A stretch of DNA of 64,000 nt from Paraprevotella sp. Its GTDB lineage: Bacteria > Bacteroidota > Bacteroidia > Bacteroidales > Bacteroidaceae. The position numbers and the translations under genes are program-made. How positions within the stretch are numbered: position 1 is the first letter of the stretch; each line of letters begins with the position of its first letter. The notes under the pieces are model-generated. The model saw only the letters and a program-made list of their open reading frames with translations. It did no database searches and was not told where the DNA came from. The stretch is taken from positions 124,001 to 188,000 of the forward strand of contig JAGBCQ010000008.1 of NCBI GenBank assembly GCA_017937925.1, given 5' to 3'. Of this stretch, positions 43,463 through 51,727 are shown piece after piece.

Positions 43463-46400
43463 TTATGAATTAAAACCTATTTTCCTCGGTTGCTGCCAAT
43501 TGTAGCCTGCAACATCTTCTAACAAAACTCTATTGTGCGGAGATGATTTATCGCGACTGGCTCGTAAAATAACTTGTTCGTATATCGTACGGGCAAGATG
43601 CTTCATAGTACGCGCATTTGCAAATGAGAGAGATCTATTGGAACACAATAAATCTATATATTCGCGTATTTTAAATTCTGCTTCGCGCGTAAATTTAATT
43701 TTTCGTTTATTTAAAAGTTGACACAATATCTGATACAATTCGTCCGACGTATAATCATCGAAGAAAAATGTATGATCAAAGTCATAAATGCCATTTATTG
43801 CCAATGAATTAGCGATTGTCTGACGAGGAGAGTTGCACTCCGCAATTACTAAAGCTCCTTGCCCACCTATTTCGGCTACTAATGAGGTTAATTTTATACG
43901 CAATTGTTCACTGGTTAATCTATATTCATGCATATTGCGAAATTCAGGAGCATCTCCATCAATAAAGAGCAAACCATGTTGTGAAAGTTTCATTGCCTGA
44001 CTCAATACCTGATCACATTGGTATTCAGAGACATTGAATATCTGTTCACCACGAACTTCAACTATATTACCCTTATCTAAAAGATTCATGGCTTTTAGTA
44101 TTTCAGCAAGAATTTTGGCTACAACACTTTTCCCTGTACCAGTATTGCCTACAAAATTCCATTTGAGTAAGCCCTTGCCAACAAATGTTTCTTCTTTGGA
44201 ATTGAGATAACGTGCAATATCTACAAAATTATGTATCGCTCGTTTAACACTAACTTGCCCTACTAAATTATCTAGTTTTTTTAGTGCTTCATCTATTGCT
44301 TTTTCATCAAAACACCCACGTTCAATACGTGATACTTCTTCTTTAGTTATAGGAATATCTTCGGCTATAATCGTTTTTAGCTGTCGCTTTGTGGGTACAT
44401 TTTCTATCGTTGATAGGCGAGTTGCCATACGTGAGAGTACCTCGGTAGAAAAAAGACGTATAACAAAACGTGCATTACCAAATGAAGACCGTTTGCGCAA
44501 TACTTCTCGTTTGATAATGGCTTTCATCAACACTTCCGCTTTCTTTGTAAAACTATAATTATTGTCAGCGGCATACCGCAATACTATTTTGTGTAATTCT
44601 TCAACCGAGTAATCTTCAAAATGGAATTTATATGGGAACCGAGAAGGTAATCCATCGTTCATTTTTAACAGAAGTTCCATTTCTTTTGGATAACCTGCAA
44701 GGATAACGATCATATCTATTTTATCGTTTGAAAGAGTTGTAAGTAATGATTCAATGACAATCTTTCCGTAATCATTTTCTCCTTCTTTAGAATAAAGTTG
44801 ATATGCTTCATCAATAAATAGAATATTTCCTTTGGCACGATTAAGTATTGACTTCATTTTTTGCTCAGTTTCTCCTATATGCGAACCGACCAAATCCTTT
44901 TTTTCGACTCGCACAACATCTCCTCTAGAAAGGAGTCCCATAGAAGCAAAAATTTCTCCTAAAAAATCGGCCACTGTCGTTTTTCCTGTACCAGGATTGC
45001 CGGTAAAAATCATGTGTAAAGGAGGCATCTGCGTATGTAATCCTTGTTTCATACGCATGTTGGCTAACCTAACTACATTAAGATGTTGATATAAATTGTG
45101 CTTTAGATTTGACAAACCAACCATTTGATTTAAACCTACCATTCCCCTTGACTCTGTCCCTTCTTTACGTAAACTAGGAACATCTTCTATTTCAATAGTC
45201 TGCAGTTGTACCTTTGTAGGATTATTGATATAACTTATTCGATGAGCCATTTTGGGGATTATGGTCTTTTCCATTAAATTATTAATGTAACGGGCATTAC
45301 CGAAGTCTTTATCTCGTGAGCCATAGTCGCGAGCCACTATTGAATAAAGGTGCTTACGAACTTCTGCCGACATCTTGTATTTATTGCGCTTACAATAGAA
45401 ATCTGCAATCTGCATCAGCTCGTCCAGGTTATAATCATCAAAGAAAAACCTTTCATTTATACGCGATTCAAGACCGGGATTGGCCTTCATCATCACTCCT
45501 ATCTCATCGGGATAACCAGCTAAAACCAACATCCAATCTCTACGTTTTTCATCCGAAAGAGCAGTGAGAAGACTTTCCAATACACGTTTGCCGGGATCAC
45601 GAGGGTCGTCAGGAACGTATAGATTGTATGCTTCATCAATAAACAAAACACCGCCTTGCGCACTTTGAATCGCCTGTTCAGTGGCACGCAATTCGCTATC
45701 ATAATAACGCCCAACAAGATTCCTGCGTTCTAGCTTTACTACGTGTCCTTGGCTTAATAGACCCAAATCTTTATAAATTTCACCAATAATCTTTGCAACT
45801 GTTGTCTTTCCTGTACCGGGACTACCAATAAAACAAGCATGAAGTGGTGCGTTAGTGGTAGGTAATCCCATGTCCTTACGTAATTGCGAAAGCATAGATA
45901 GGCGACTTATAGAATGAATCTTTTCTTTTACCGTTTTTAATCCGATTAGTTGGTCTAATCTATCCATTGCCTTTTCGCTTGTATTATCTCTTAATGCGTT
46001 ATCTTTTAACATAGAGACAATCTGAGCGACATCTGCTTCACCTTCTAAATTATGTGTTCCAATATTAAAAGAAGCTATCATAACAGGTCTATCAAATACC
46101 CTAAACTCCACCTTGTATCTTCCTACATCCCATCTGACTCCTTTTACAGGATTAAAACTATAAAATGCAATCTGTACTTTTTCACTTTCTATTTCGTAGG
46201 TTGAGGCATTATTTCTAATTATAAGTTTTCCATTTTGATCATATAAACAAAAACACAATTCATTTATAATATGACTCAATTTAACTCTTGAATTAAAATA
46301 ACAATGAGCATTAATCTGCAAAAAGGCATCTTCCTTAAATTCCACATATCCTGTTACAGTATCGCTACTTAATGGACTACTATCTCGAAATGCAGGAAAG

Positions 46401-47230
46401 AATACCATGCGATTAATGCTCAACAAATCAAATACGGAGTTGGCACACAATAGTTTTTTACTCGTATTATACAATACTTTTTTCGTATCCGAATTTAGTA
46501 TAGATATTTGTATTTCGTCTTCTAATGAATGACGCGTTGGAATAAGGTCTTCTGCATCAAAAGTCACTTCTACATCACCTTCATTACTATCAAGTTGTTC
46601 TTTTGTAACTTCCTTGCGTAAAATTGTATGGCAACGATAATTTTGTACAACCACTTCTATGTCATGCTTATAATACACTGATTCCCAATAGAAAATTCTC
46701 AAATGAATGAAGCGGTCATTCATAAACAAAGGGTACGGTATATATCTGGCTACGAAATCTTTTGGCTTGGGAGTAGGATTCTCATTAATAGCCATTTCTA
46801 CATTCGCAATTTTACAATCATCTGAATTATTGTCATCTAAACCTGAGCCATCGTCATCTAAATCTGAATTATCACCTATTTCACTTTCATCATCCGAAGA
46901 GTCGTCTTCTTCGTCAAATGAATCTTTAATAAACTCATCAAGCAAGTCTTCATAATTCTTTTCTTCTGAACAATCCTTTTCGTTATTAGTTTTTTTATCT
47001 TGAATGGAGGGTGAGGTCTCATCATTTCTAACACCATTAAACCTAAAAAAGTAAAGAGCCCACTCAACAAAACGTTGGCAATGTTCAGTCAATTCAAACT
47101 CCTCTAACTCCTCTAAAATTTCTTCGTCCGAAGAACCTTCTTTCACTTTTGATTCAACCCATTTGAAAAGTTCTAAATCATTCTCATCAGAAAAGGTAAA
47201 TGTTATTTTTGAGTCATCACTTTTATTCAT
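43463..47230 (-). CDS. Giant protein with three CbbX/SpoVK-type AAA+ modules
   Basis: 1255 residues. N-terminal helical part, an acidic Asp/Ser-rich linker (about 95-140), a beta-rich unassigned domain (about 150-400), then three AAA+ modules with Walker A near 467 (GSPGTGKTTVAKII), 746 (GNPGTGKTTVADFL) and 1030 (GNTGTGKSVVAKIL). Walker B is VLFIDEAYNLY in the first and ILFIDEAYQLY in the second, but LLFIDGDAPEF in the third, which lacks the catalytic Glu. Each module ends in the family's helical lid with FGNARYI/FGNARFV/FANARTM. CbbX-type ATPases remodel protein complexes. It sits between a RAMP-containing gene (32 bases) and an NYN nuclease gene (1 base), so it may power or load that partner; this is inference. 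Confidence 0.88.
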   Translation of the reverse strand: MNKSDDSKITFTFSDENDLELFKWVESKVKEGSSDEEILEELEEFELTEHCQRFVEWALYFFRFNGVRNDETSPSIQDKKTNNEKDCSEEKNYEDLLDEFIKDSFDEEDDSSDDESEIGDNSDLDDDGSGLDDNNSDDCKIANVEMAINENPTPKPKDFVARYIPYPLFMNDRFIHLRIFYWESVYYKHDIEVVVQNYRCHTILRKEVTKEQLDSNEGDVEVTFDAEDLIPTRHSLEDEIQISILNSDTKKVLYNTSKKLLCANSVFDLLSINRMVFFPAFRDSSPLSSDTVTGYVEFKEDAFLQINAHCYFNSRVKLSHIINELCFCLYDQNGKLIIRNNASTYEIESEKVQIAFYSFNPVKGVRWDVGRYKVEFRVFDRPVMIASFNIGTHNLEGEADVAQIVSMLKDNALRDNTSEKAMDRLDQLIGLKTVKEKIHSISRLSMLSQLRKDMGLPTTNAPLHACFIGSPGTGKTTVAKIIGEIYKDLGLLSQGHVVKLERRNLVGRYYDSELRATEQAIQSAQGGVLFIDEAYNLYVPDDPRDPGKRVLESLLTALSDEKRRDWMLVLAGYPDEIGVMMKANPGLESRINERFFFDDYNLDELMQIADFYCKRNKYKMSAEVRKHLYSIVARDYGSRDKDFGNARYINNLMEKTIIPKMAHRISYINNPTKVQLQTIEIEDVPSLRKEGTESRGMVGLNQMVGLSNLKHNLYQHLNVVRLANMRMKQGLHTQMPPLHMIFTGNPGTGKTTVADFLGEIFASMGLLSRGDVVRVEKKDLVGSHIGETEQKMKSILNRAKGNILFIDEAYQLYSKEGENDYGKIVIESLLTTLSNDKIDMIVILAGYPKEMELLLKMNDGLPSRFPYKFHFEDYSVEELHKIVLRYAADNNYSFTKKAEVLMKAIIKREVLRKRSSFGNARFVIRLFSTEVLSRMATRLSTIENVPTKRQLKTIIAEDIPITKEEVSRIERGCFDEKAIDEALKKLDNLVGQVSVKRAIHNFVDIARYLNSKEETFVGKGLLKWNFVGNTGTGKSVVAKILAEILKAMNLLDKGNIVEVRGEQIFNVSEYQCDQVLSQAMKLSQHGLLFIDGDAPEFRNMHEYRLTSEQLRIKLTSLVAEIGGQGALVIAECNSPRQTIANSLAINGIYDFDHTFFFDDYTSDELYQILCQLLNKRKIKFTREAEFKIREYIDLLCSNRSLSFANARTMKHLARTIYEQVILRASRDKSSPHNRVLLEDVAGYNWQQPRKIGFNS

Positions 47231-47262
47231 AAAGATAATTGTTTTATAACAAATTTTCGAAA

Positions 47263-48204
47263 TTAGATTCCCTCAACATATTTTAATAGGCCATATCCGA
47301 CATTGGTCTTAGCTCCGACACCATACGTTTCAAGGATTTGTTTAAATAAATTCTTCTTGGCGGCTTTTGACATAATAACTTCGCCTGTTTTATCTTTTGT
47401 ATCTTTTAACCTAAAACGAAATGCAAGTTGAACGCCCGATGCGATTTTGATAAAAGGAATTGGAACTGGCTCTGCGAAAGGATCATCATGTTTCTTACCT
47501 CCATGAGGAGCCAAAGCATCCTTATCAAGAATCTTACCTGATTCATTGGGTTTGGAGATTACTGCATCAAAAAGCTTTGCTTTCTTCTTGTTATATATTA
47601 CAAGCCGTTCATACGGCCACAATGCATCTGCGATGGAAGAAAATGGAATATCTTTATTTACCTGAACAAAGGTTGCGAAATCTGTATTCTCGCTATACAT
47701 ATAAAATTCTTTTGCCTTCTCCTCTTGTTCTTCGGTTACACCTTGCGCGGCACGGTCTCTTTTCCTAATCTCATACATCATGCACTTTTTATCTTCTTCA
47801 GTCATTTCCGGATAAGTTTTATCCAAATATTCTTTCATGCCAGGATAATACCCCTTATCATTCGCCACAATAAGTTTTTCTTCATCGGTAAGTTCATGTT
47901 GAATTATTTTTGCTATCTGCTCAAGTGCTGACGGCATATTCTGCAGGTCATTATGATGATCTATTCTGATATAATTCTTAGGCACGGTTATGTCTGCTCT
48001 AAGTTCAATACCATAAATTTTATAATCATCCGAGCTATACTGCACAAGTTCCTCTGCGTATTTACTCAACAACGCATCATCCCACTTCAAATCCTTATCC
48101 ACCATAACATAATCCGATGATTTCTTAAGGATATCCTTAATGGTTTTCATTTCCAAATCACCTCCGCCAAGTAAAAACACTTTCTTCTTTCTTTGTGCAT
48201 GCAT
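47263..48204 (-). CDS. DHH-like domain joined to the C-terminal half of a Cmr6-type RAMP
   Basis: 313 residues. Residues 1 to about 205 resemble a DHH-type phosphoesterase-like protein (KKVFLLGGGDLEM, then NYIRIDHHNDLQNMPSALEQ, VANDKGYYPGM, and IRKRDRAAQGVTEEQEEKAK). From about LFDAVISKP onward the sequence matches the second half of Cmr6: ALAPHGGKKHDD, AEPVPIPFIKIASGVQLAF, and the Gly-rich TYGVGAKTNVGYGLL near the C terminus. The first half of Cmr6 is missing. This is either a true fusion or a chimera left by deletion of a type III-B locus; the frame is intact and the gene keeps a good -7 box. First gene of the operon with the AAA and NYN genes. Confidence 0.7.
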   Translation of the reverse strand: MHAQRKKKVFLLGGGDLEMKTIKDILKKSSDYVMVDKDLKWDDALLSKYAEELVQYSSDDYKIYGIELRADITVPKNYIRIDHHNDLQNMPSALEQIAKIIQHELTDEEKLIVANDKGYYPGMKEYLDKTYPEMTEEDKKCMMYEIRKRDRAAQGVTEEQEEKAKEFYMYSENTDFATFVQVNKDIPFSSIADALWPYERLVIYNKKKAKLFDAVISKPNESGKILDKDALAPHGGKKHDDPFAEPVPIPFIKIASGVQLAFRFRLKDTKDKTGEVIMSKAAKKNLFKQILETYGVGAKTNVGYGLLKYVEGI

Positions 48205-48229
48205 AATTTTGTATTTTTATATCGTTTCA

Positions 48230-48237
48230 CAAAAATA
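48230..48237 (-). promoter_or_regulatory. -7 box of the RAMP-AAA-NYN operon
   Basis: TATTTTTG on the minus strand, 25 bases before ATG 48204. It overlaps the region just upstream of the RT remnant on the plus strand, so the promoter's upstream part lies in what was the start of the RT-cas1 gene. Confidence 0.55.
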
Positions 48238-48247
48238 ACTTAAATTT

Positions 48248-48656
48248 ATGAACCGTAAAATATTTGAGAACCTAATTTCAGAAAAAACAATCATGGATGC
48301 TTGGAAGCACGTTAAACAAAAAAGTGCAACAGGTGGTATTGATGGTATTAGTATTGAAATGTTTGAATCTGATTTAGGAAATAATATCCTAGAAATCGTA
48401 AAAGAAATTAGTTCTGGTAAATGGGTACCTTCTTTCTGACGATGGAGTAATATTCGATAAAAGAATAGGGCATGGAGCAACAGACCTTGTTAACTGTATG
48501 CTGAATTATGGATATACAATTTTATACTCACGAGTGTCTCAAGCTTTACTAGCTGCGCAACTTAACCCTTATGATAGTGTTATACATGTACGTCAAAGTG
48601 GTAAACCAACCCTTTCTTATGGGGTCAGTAGAAATTTATATGCTTACCCACACTAA
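48248..48656 (+). pseudogene. Remnant of a reverse transcriptase-Cas1 fusion gene
   Basis: From ATG 48248, about 60 codons give the N terminus of a group II-intron-like reverse transcriptase (NRKIFENLISEKTIMDAWKH, GGIDGISIEMFE, EISSGKWVP) and end at a TGA at 48437. The next frame, open from about 48426, reads LSDDGVIFDKRIGHGATDLV, CMLNYGYTILYSRVSQALLA and VIHVRQSGKPTLSY, which is the helical catalytic domain of Cas1 (the loop GATDLVN, LNYGYTILY and the VIHV...GKPTLSY block). It then diverges after TLSY and stops at 48654-48656. So the RT catalytic core, the N-terminal Cas1 domain and the Cas1 C terminus are all lost. Such RT-Cas1 genes belong to the adaptation modules of type III CRISPR systems and take up spacers from RNA. 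Confidence 0.85.
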
Positions 48657-48670
48657 ATTTCTACTAACCC
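48622..48670. repeat. Hairpin at the scar between the Cas1 and RAMP fragments
   Basis: 16-base arms GGGTCAGTAGAAATTT (48622-48637) and AAATTTCTACTAACCC (48655-48670) pair with one mismatch across a 17-base loop. It begins exactly where Cas1 similarity ends and stops exactly where the RAMP-like fragment begins, so it may mark two joined ends. The AAATTTCTACT word recalls Cas12a repeats, but the second half of such a repeat is absent. Confidence 0.75.
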
Positions 48671-48748
48671 GAGTTCTGTGGTATAGGGAAAGGAACAAGT
48701 AGAGGTTTTGGAATCATATACACCTCACACGCACGCAATAAAAGATAA
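48668..48748 (+). pseudogene. C-terminal fragment of a RAMP-type (Cas6/Cmr-like) gene
   Basis: An open stretch in the plus strand with no start codon reads PEFCGIGKGTSRGFGIIYTS and ends with HARNKR and TAA at 48746-48748. The FCGIGKGTSRGFG part matches the glycine-rich loop found close to the C terminus of RAMP proteins such as Cas6 and Cmr subunits. It is too short to assign a subfamily. 48749-48851 shows nothing else. Confidence 0.5.
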
Positions 48749-48851
48749 CCAAAAAATTGTAATGTAACTTGTTTGTTAGTAACAAGGTTATTACAAGGCA
48801 ATCGTATTCAACTGTAAAAATCACTGATGGCTATCGCAGGGACAAAAAAAA

Positions 48852-48875
48852 GAGGTAACGCTGATGCGTTACCTC
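48852..48875 (-). terminator. Terminator of the rpsB-tsf transcript
   Basis: Perfect 10-bp inverted repeat GAGGTAACGC (48852-48861) with GCGTTACCTC (48866-48875), 4-base loop. On the minus strand it is followed by a run of seven T. Confidence 0.92.
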
Positions 48876-48902
48876 CTATCATCATTGTAATTGAATTTCT
48901 GA

Positions 48903-49892
48903 TTACTCAGCGCGCAAAGTGAAACGTTTGAATGCTACTACCTTAAGGTCAGCATCGATTTCTTTCAATACTTCGCGTACAGTCTTCTTAGCTTCCATGA
49001 TGTCCTCTTGGTTCAACAAGCAAACCTCTTTCAAGAACTTAGCCAAACGGCCTTTTGCGATGTTTTGAATCATTGCTTCAGGTAAGTTTGCTGCTTTCTC
49101 AGCAGATACTGTAGCAATAATTTCCTTTGCTTTAGCTACATCCTCAGCAGTGATCCAACCCTTAGCCATGTTGCTCTCCATGTGATCCTCAGAGTCAACG
49201 TGTGCAGGATTGATACCGGCTTTCTTCAAAGCAGCCTCAACTGCCTTTTGTACTTGCTCTGCCTTAGTCTTCTCAACAGCAACAGCGATTTCTGCATTCT
49301 TAACTTCCTCAGAAACACCATCTTCGTCAATAGCGATAGGGCTCATAGCAGCCACTTGCATTGCGATGCGCTTACCAGCAGCCTCTTCCACTTTGTTCAA
49401 ACCAACGATGGTACAAAGTTGATTTTTACCTTGGTGGTTGTAAACTGTTGTATATTCAGCTTCGATAGTCATGTAACCATCCAACTCCATCTTCTCGCCT
49501 GTGATACCAGAACGGTCAACAACAGCATCTTGTACTGTTCCATTACCCATAGGCAATGCCTTAACCTCTTCCAAAGTAGCACATCTCTTTGCTACAGCCA
49601 AGTCAAGAATTTCTTGAGTCAACTTAACAAAGTCAGCATTGTTAGCAACGAAGTCAGTCTCGCACTTCAATGCGATAGTTGCAGCGAAGTTGCCATCAGC
49701 CTTTGCCAAAACACAACCTTCAGAAGCCTCGCGGTCTGAACGCTTTGCAGCAACAGCTTGACCTTTCTTGCGGATGATTTCCATTGCCTTGTCGATGTCA
49801 TTGCCAGACTCTTCCAAAGCCTTCTTGCAATCCATCATACCAGCTCCTGACATTTGACGGAGCTTGGTGATATCAGCCATTGTAACAGCCAT
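48903..49892 (-). CDS. tsf: Elongation factor Ts
   Basis: 329 residues, longer than E. coli EF-Ts (283) but usual for Bacteroidetes. N-terminal ITKLRQMSGAGMMDCKKALE (UBA-like domain), the TDFV motif in IALKCETDFVANNADFVKL near residue 78, and the dimerisation part follow. It exchanges GDP for GTP on EF-Tu. Follows rpsB by 34 bases. Codons for TAEDVAKAKEIIA (49113-49151) are duplicated exactly at 42778-42816. Confidence 0.97.
   Translation of the reverse strand: MAVTMADITKLRQMSGAGMMDCKKALEESGNDIDKAMEIIRKKGQAVAAKRSDREASEGCVLAKADGNFAATIALKCETDFVANNADFVKLTQEILDLAVAKRCATLEEVKALPMGNGTVQDAVVDRSGITGEKMELDGYMTIEAEYTTVYNHQGKNQLCTIVGLNKVEEAAGKRIAMQVAAMSPIAIDEDGVSEEVKNAEIAVAVEKTKAEQVQKAVEAALKKAGINPAHVDSEDHMESNMAKGWITAEDVAKAKEIIATVSAEKAANLPEAMIQNIAKGRLAKFLKEVCLLNQEDIMEAKKTVREVLKEIDADLKVVAFKRFTLRAE
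49113..49151 (-). repeat. 39-bp segment of tsf duplicated at 42778 (right copy)
   Basis: Parent copy of the duplicated segment; it lies inside the intact tsf frame and encodes the family-conserved DVAKAKEII helix, so tsf is clearly the source. Confidence 0.95.
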
Positions 49893-49926
49893 AATCTTAT
49901 TTTCGGATTTTTGAGTTAATAATTAA

Positions 49927-50742
49927 TTAAGCTTCTGCTTCAGTTTCAGCAACTTCTGCTTCTGCTTTCTTCTCTACGCGAGCCTTAGTAGCACGTTTGC
50001 GAGGTTTAGCCTCAGCAGGTTGCTCACCTGCAGCCTCAACATCGATTTTCTCAGCCTTACGTTCTTCCAAGCCTTCAGCAATAGCTGCACAACATGCGTC
50101 AAGGATTACCTCTACGCTCTTGTTAGCGTCATCGTTTGCCGGGATTACGAAATCAACATTGTCAGGGTTTGAGTTGGTATCTACAATTGCAAATACAGGA
50201 ATACCCAAACGATTAGCCTCACGAACAGCGATTTGCTCTTTCAACACGTCCACTACGAACAATGCAGATGGAAGGCGAGTTAAATCAGCGATAGAACCCA
50301 AGTTCTTCTCCAACTTAGCGCGTTGACGAGAAATCTGAAGAATCTCACGCTTAGAAAGGTTAGAATATGTACCATCAGCTGTCAACTTATCGATGTTAGC
50401 CATTTTCTTCACAGCCTTACGGATTGTAGGGAAGTTGGTCAACATACCACCGGGCCAACGCTCGATAACATAAGGCATATTGATAGCGGTAGCCTTGTCA
50501 GCTACAACTTGCTTAGCTTGTTTTTTAGTAGCAACGAACAAAATCTTCTTTCCAGATTTTGCGATTTGTTTCAAAGCTTCGGCAGCATCGTCGATCTTTG
50601 CAACAGTTTTGTGAAGGTCAATGATATGAATACCATTGCGCTCCATAAAGATATAAGGAGCCATTGCCGGATTCCACTTTCTCTTAAGATGGCCGAAATG
50701 ACAACCGGCTTCCAATAATGTATCAAAATTAGTTCTTGACAT
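49927..50742 (-). CDS. rpsB: 30S ribosomal protein S2
   Basis: 271 residues. LLEAGCHFGHLKRKWNPAMA, ERWPGGMLTNFPTIRK and FAIVDTNSNPDNVDFVIPAN are standard S2 motifs. The C terminus is an added Lys/Ala/Glu tail (AEAEVAETEAEA) common in Bacteroidetes. Encoded between rpsI and tsf. Confidence 0.97.
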   Translation of the reverse strand: MSRTNFDTLLEAGCHFGHLKRKWNPAMAPYIFMERNGIHIIDLHKTVAKIDDAAEALKQIAKSGKKILFVATKKQAKQVVADKATAINMPYVIERWPGGMLTNFPTIRKAVKKMANIDKLTADGTYSNLSKREILQISRQRAKLEKNLGSIADLTRLPSALFVVDVLKEQIAVREANRLGIPVFAIVDTNSNPDNVDFVIPANDDANKSVEVILDACCAAIAEGLEERKAEKIDVEAAGEQPAEAKPRKRATKARVEKKAEAEVAETEAEA

Positions 50743-50872
50743 TGTTTCTTTGTTTTTTATAATTCGTTTACTTTCTTTTTTGTTTACTCAACCAACCATT
50801 AGGTAGTCACTATGGAATCCCAATGGTTTAGATACTAAACGTTCTTTACGCAGCTCGATAAACGGCCGAATA
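50743..50872 (-). ncRNA. Possible structured leader of rpsB
   Basis: The 130 bases between rpsI and rpsB contain a 7-bp stem AACCATT/AATGGTT (minus strand) enclosing a loop with GGGATTCCATAG. S2 leaders that control rpsB-tsf are known in other bacteria, but I have no consensus to match here. Confidence 0.3.
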
Positions 50873-51259
50873 TTAACGTTTACTGAACTGGAATCTACGA
50901 CGTGCTTTCGGTTGACCCGGTTTCTTACGCTCAACGCAACGAGGATCACGTGTCATGAAGCCTTCAGCGCGTAATGCCTTCTTGTCGTCAGCATTGATTT
51001 TAACCAATGCGCGAGCAATCGCCAAGCGCAAAGCTTGTGACTGACCGGTAAAACCACCGCCATATACATTTACCTTAATATCATACTTCTCTTCAACGCC
51101 TAAAGTTGAAAGCGGTTGCTTAACCACATACTGAAGGATTGTTGAGGGAAAGTACTCTGCAAGGTCTCTCTTGTTAATAGTAATCTTTCCTGTACCCTCG
51201 CTTACATATACACGAGCAACAGCGCTCTTACGTCTGCCTAATGCATTAACTACTTCCAT
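50873..51259 (-). CDS. rpsI: 30S ribosomal protein S9
   Basis: 128 residues. NALGRRKSAVARVYVSEGTG at the N terminus and the conserved C-terminal RKKPGQPKARRRFQFSKR (the tail that reaches the P-site tRNA) are complete. Six bases downstream of rplM, the universal pairing. Confidence 0.97.
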   Translation of the reverse strand: MEVVNALGRRKSAVARVYVSEGTGKITINKRDLAEYFPSTILQYVVKQPLSTLGVEEKYDIKVNVYGGGFTGQSQALRLAIARALVKINADDKKALRAEGFMTRDPRCVERKKPGQPKARRRFQFSKR

Positions 51260-51265
51260 CGCTTA

Positions 51266-51727
51266 TTATTTATACAGGTTTATATCAATCATTTTAGGTT
51301 GTTGTGCCTCATGCTTGTGCTCGCTACCGGCATAGATATACAAGTTGCTAAGCAACTGATCTGCCAAACGATTCTTAGGCAACATTCCTTTTACTACTCT
51401 TCTCACCAATTTATCTGCTCCGTTAGGACGAGTCAACAAACGTGCAGGAGTCATCTCACGTTGACCACCGGGGTAACCTGTGTAACGAAGATATACACGA
51501 TCGGTCCATTTCTTACCGGTCAATTTAACCTTGTCTGCATTGATAATAATCACATTATCACCGCAATCTACATGAGGAGTGAAGTTTGGTTTGTACTTAC
51601 CTCTCAAAAGTTTTGCCACTTTTGAACCAAGACGACCTAATACTTGGTCTGTTGCGTCAACAACGACCCATTCTTTCTTTACAGTCACCTTGTTCGCCGA
51701 AATGGTCTTGTAACTTAAAGTATCCAT
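51266..51727 (-). CDS. rplM: 50S ribosomal protein L13
   Basis: 153 residues. EWVVVDATDQVLGRLGSKVA, LLRGKYKPNFTPHVDCGDNV and VKGMLPKNRLADQLLSNLYI are standard L13 motifs. First gene of the rplM-rpsI-rpsB-tsf cluster, behind a strong promoter and a structured leader. Confidence 0.97.
   Translation of the reverse strand: MDTLSYKTISANKVTVKKEWVVVDATDQVLGRLGSKVAKLLRGKYKPNFTPHVDCGDNVIIINADKVKLTGKKWTDRVYLRYTGYPGGQREMTPARLLTRPNGADKLVRRVVKGMLPKNRLADQLLSNLYIYAGSEHKHEAQQPKMIDINLYK

Noticed and set aside
48622..48670. AAATTTCTACT words that resemble the 3' part of Cas12a CRISPR repeats
   Set aside because: Only two inverted copies are present, neither is followed by the GTAGAT half that forms the Cas12a stem, and no spacers or further repeats occur; kept only as a hairpin.
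41959..48902. A CRISPR array near the RT-Cas1 remnant
   Set aside because: I looked for regularly spaced direct repeats of 25-40 bases in the island and its borders and found none.
42778..49151. The 39-bp direct repeat as attachment sites of an integrated element
   Set aside because: The right copy lies inside an intact tsf gene rather than at its end, there is no integrase gene between the copies, and the flanks show no crossover arrangement.
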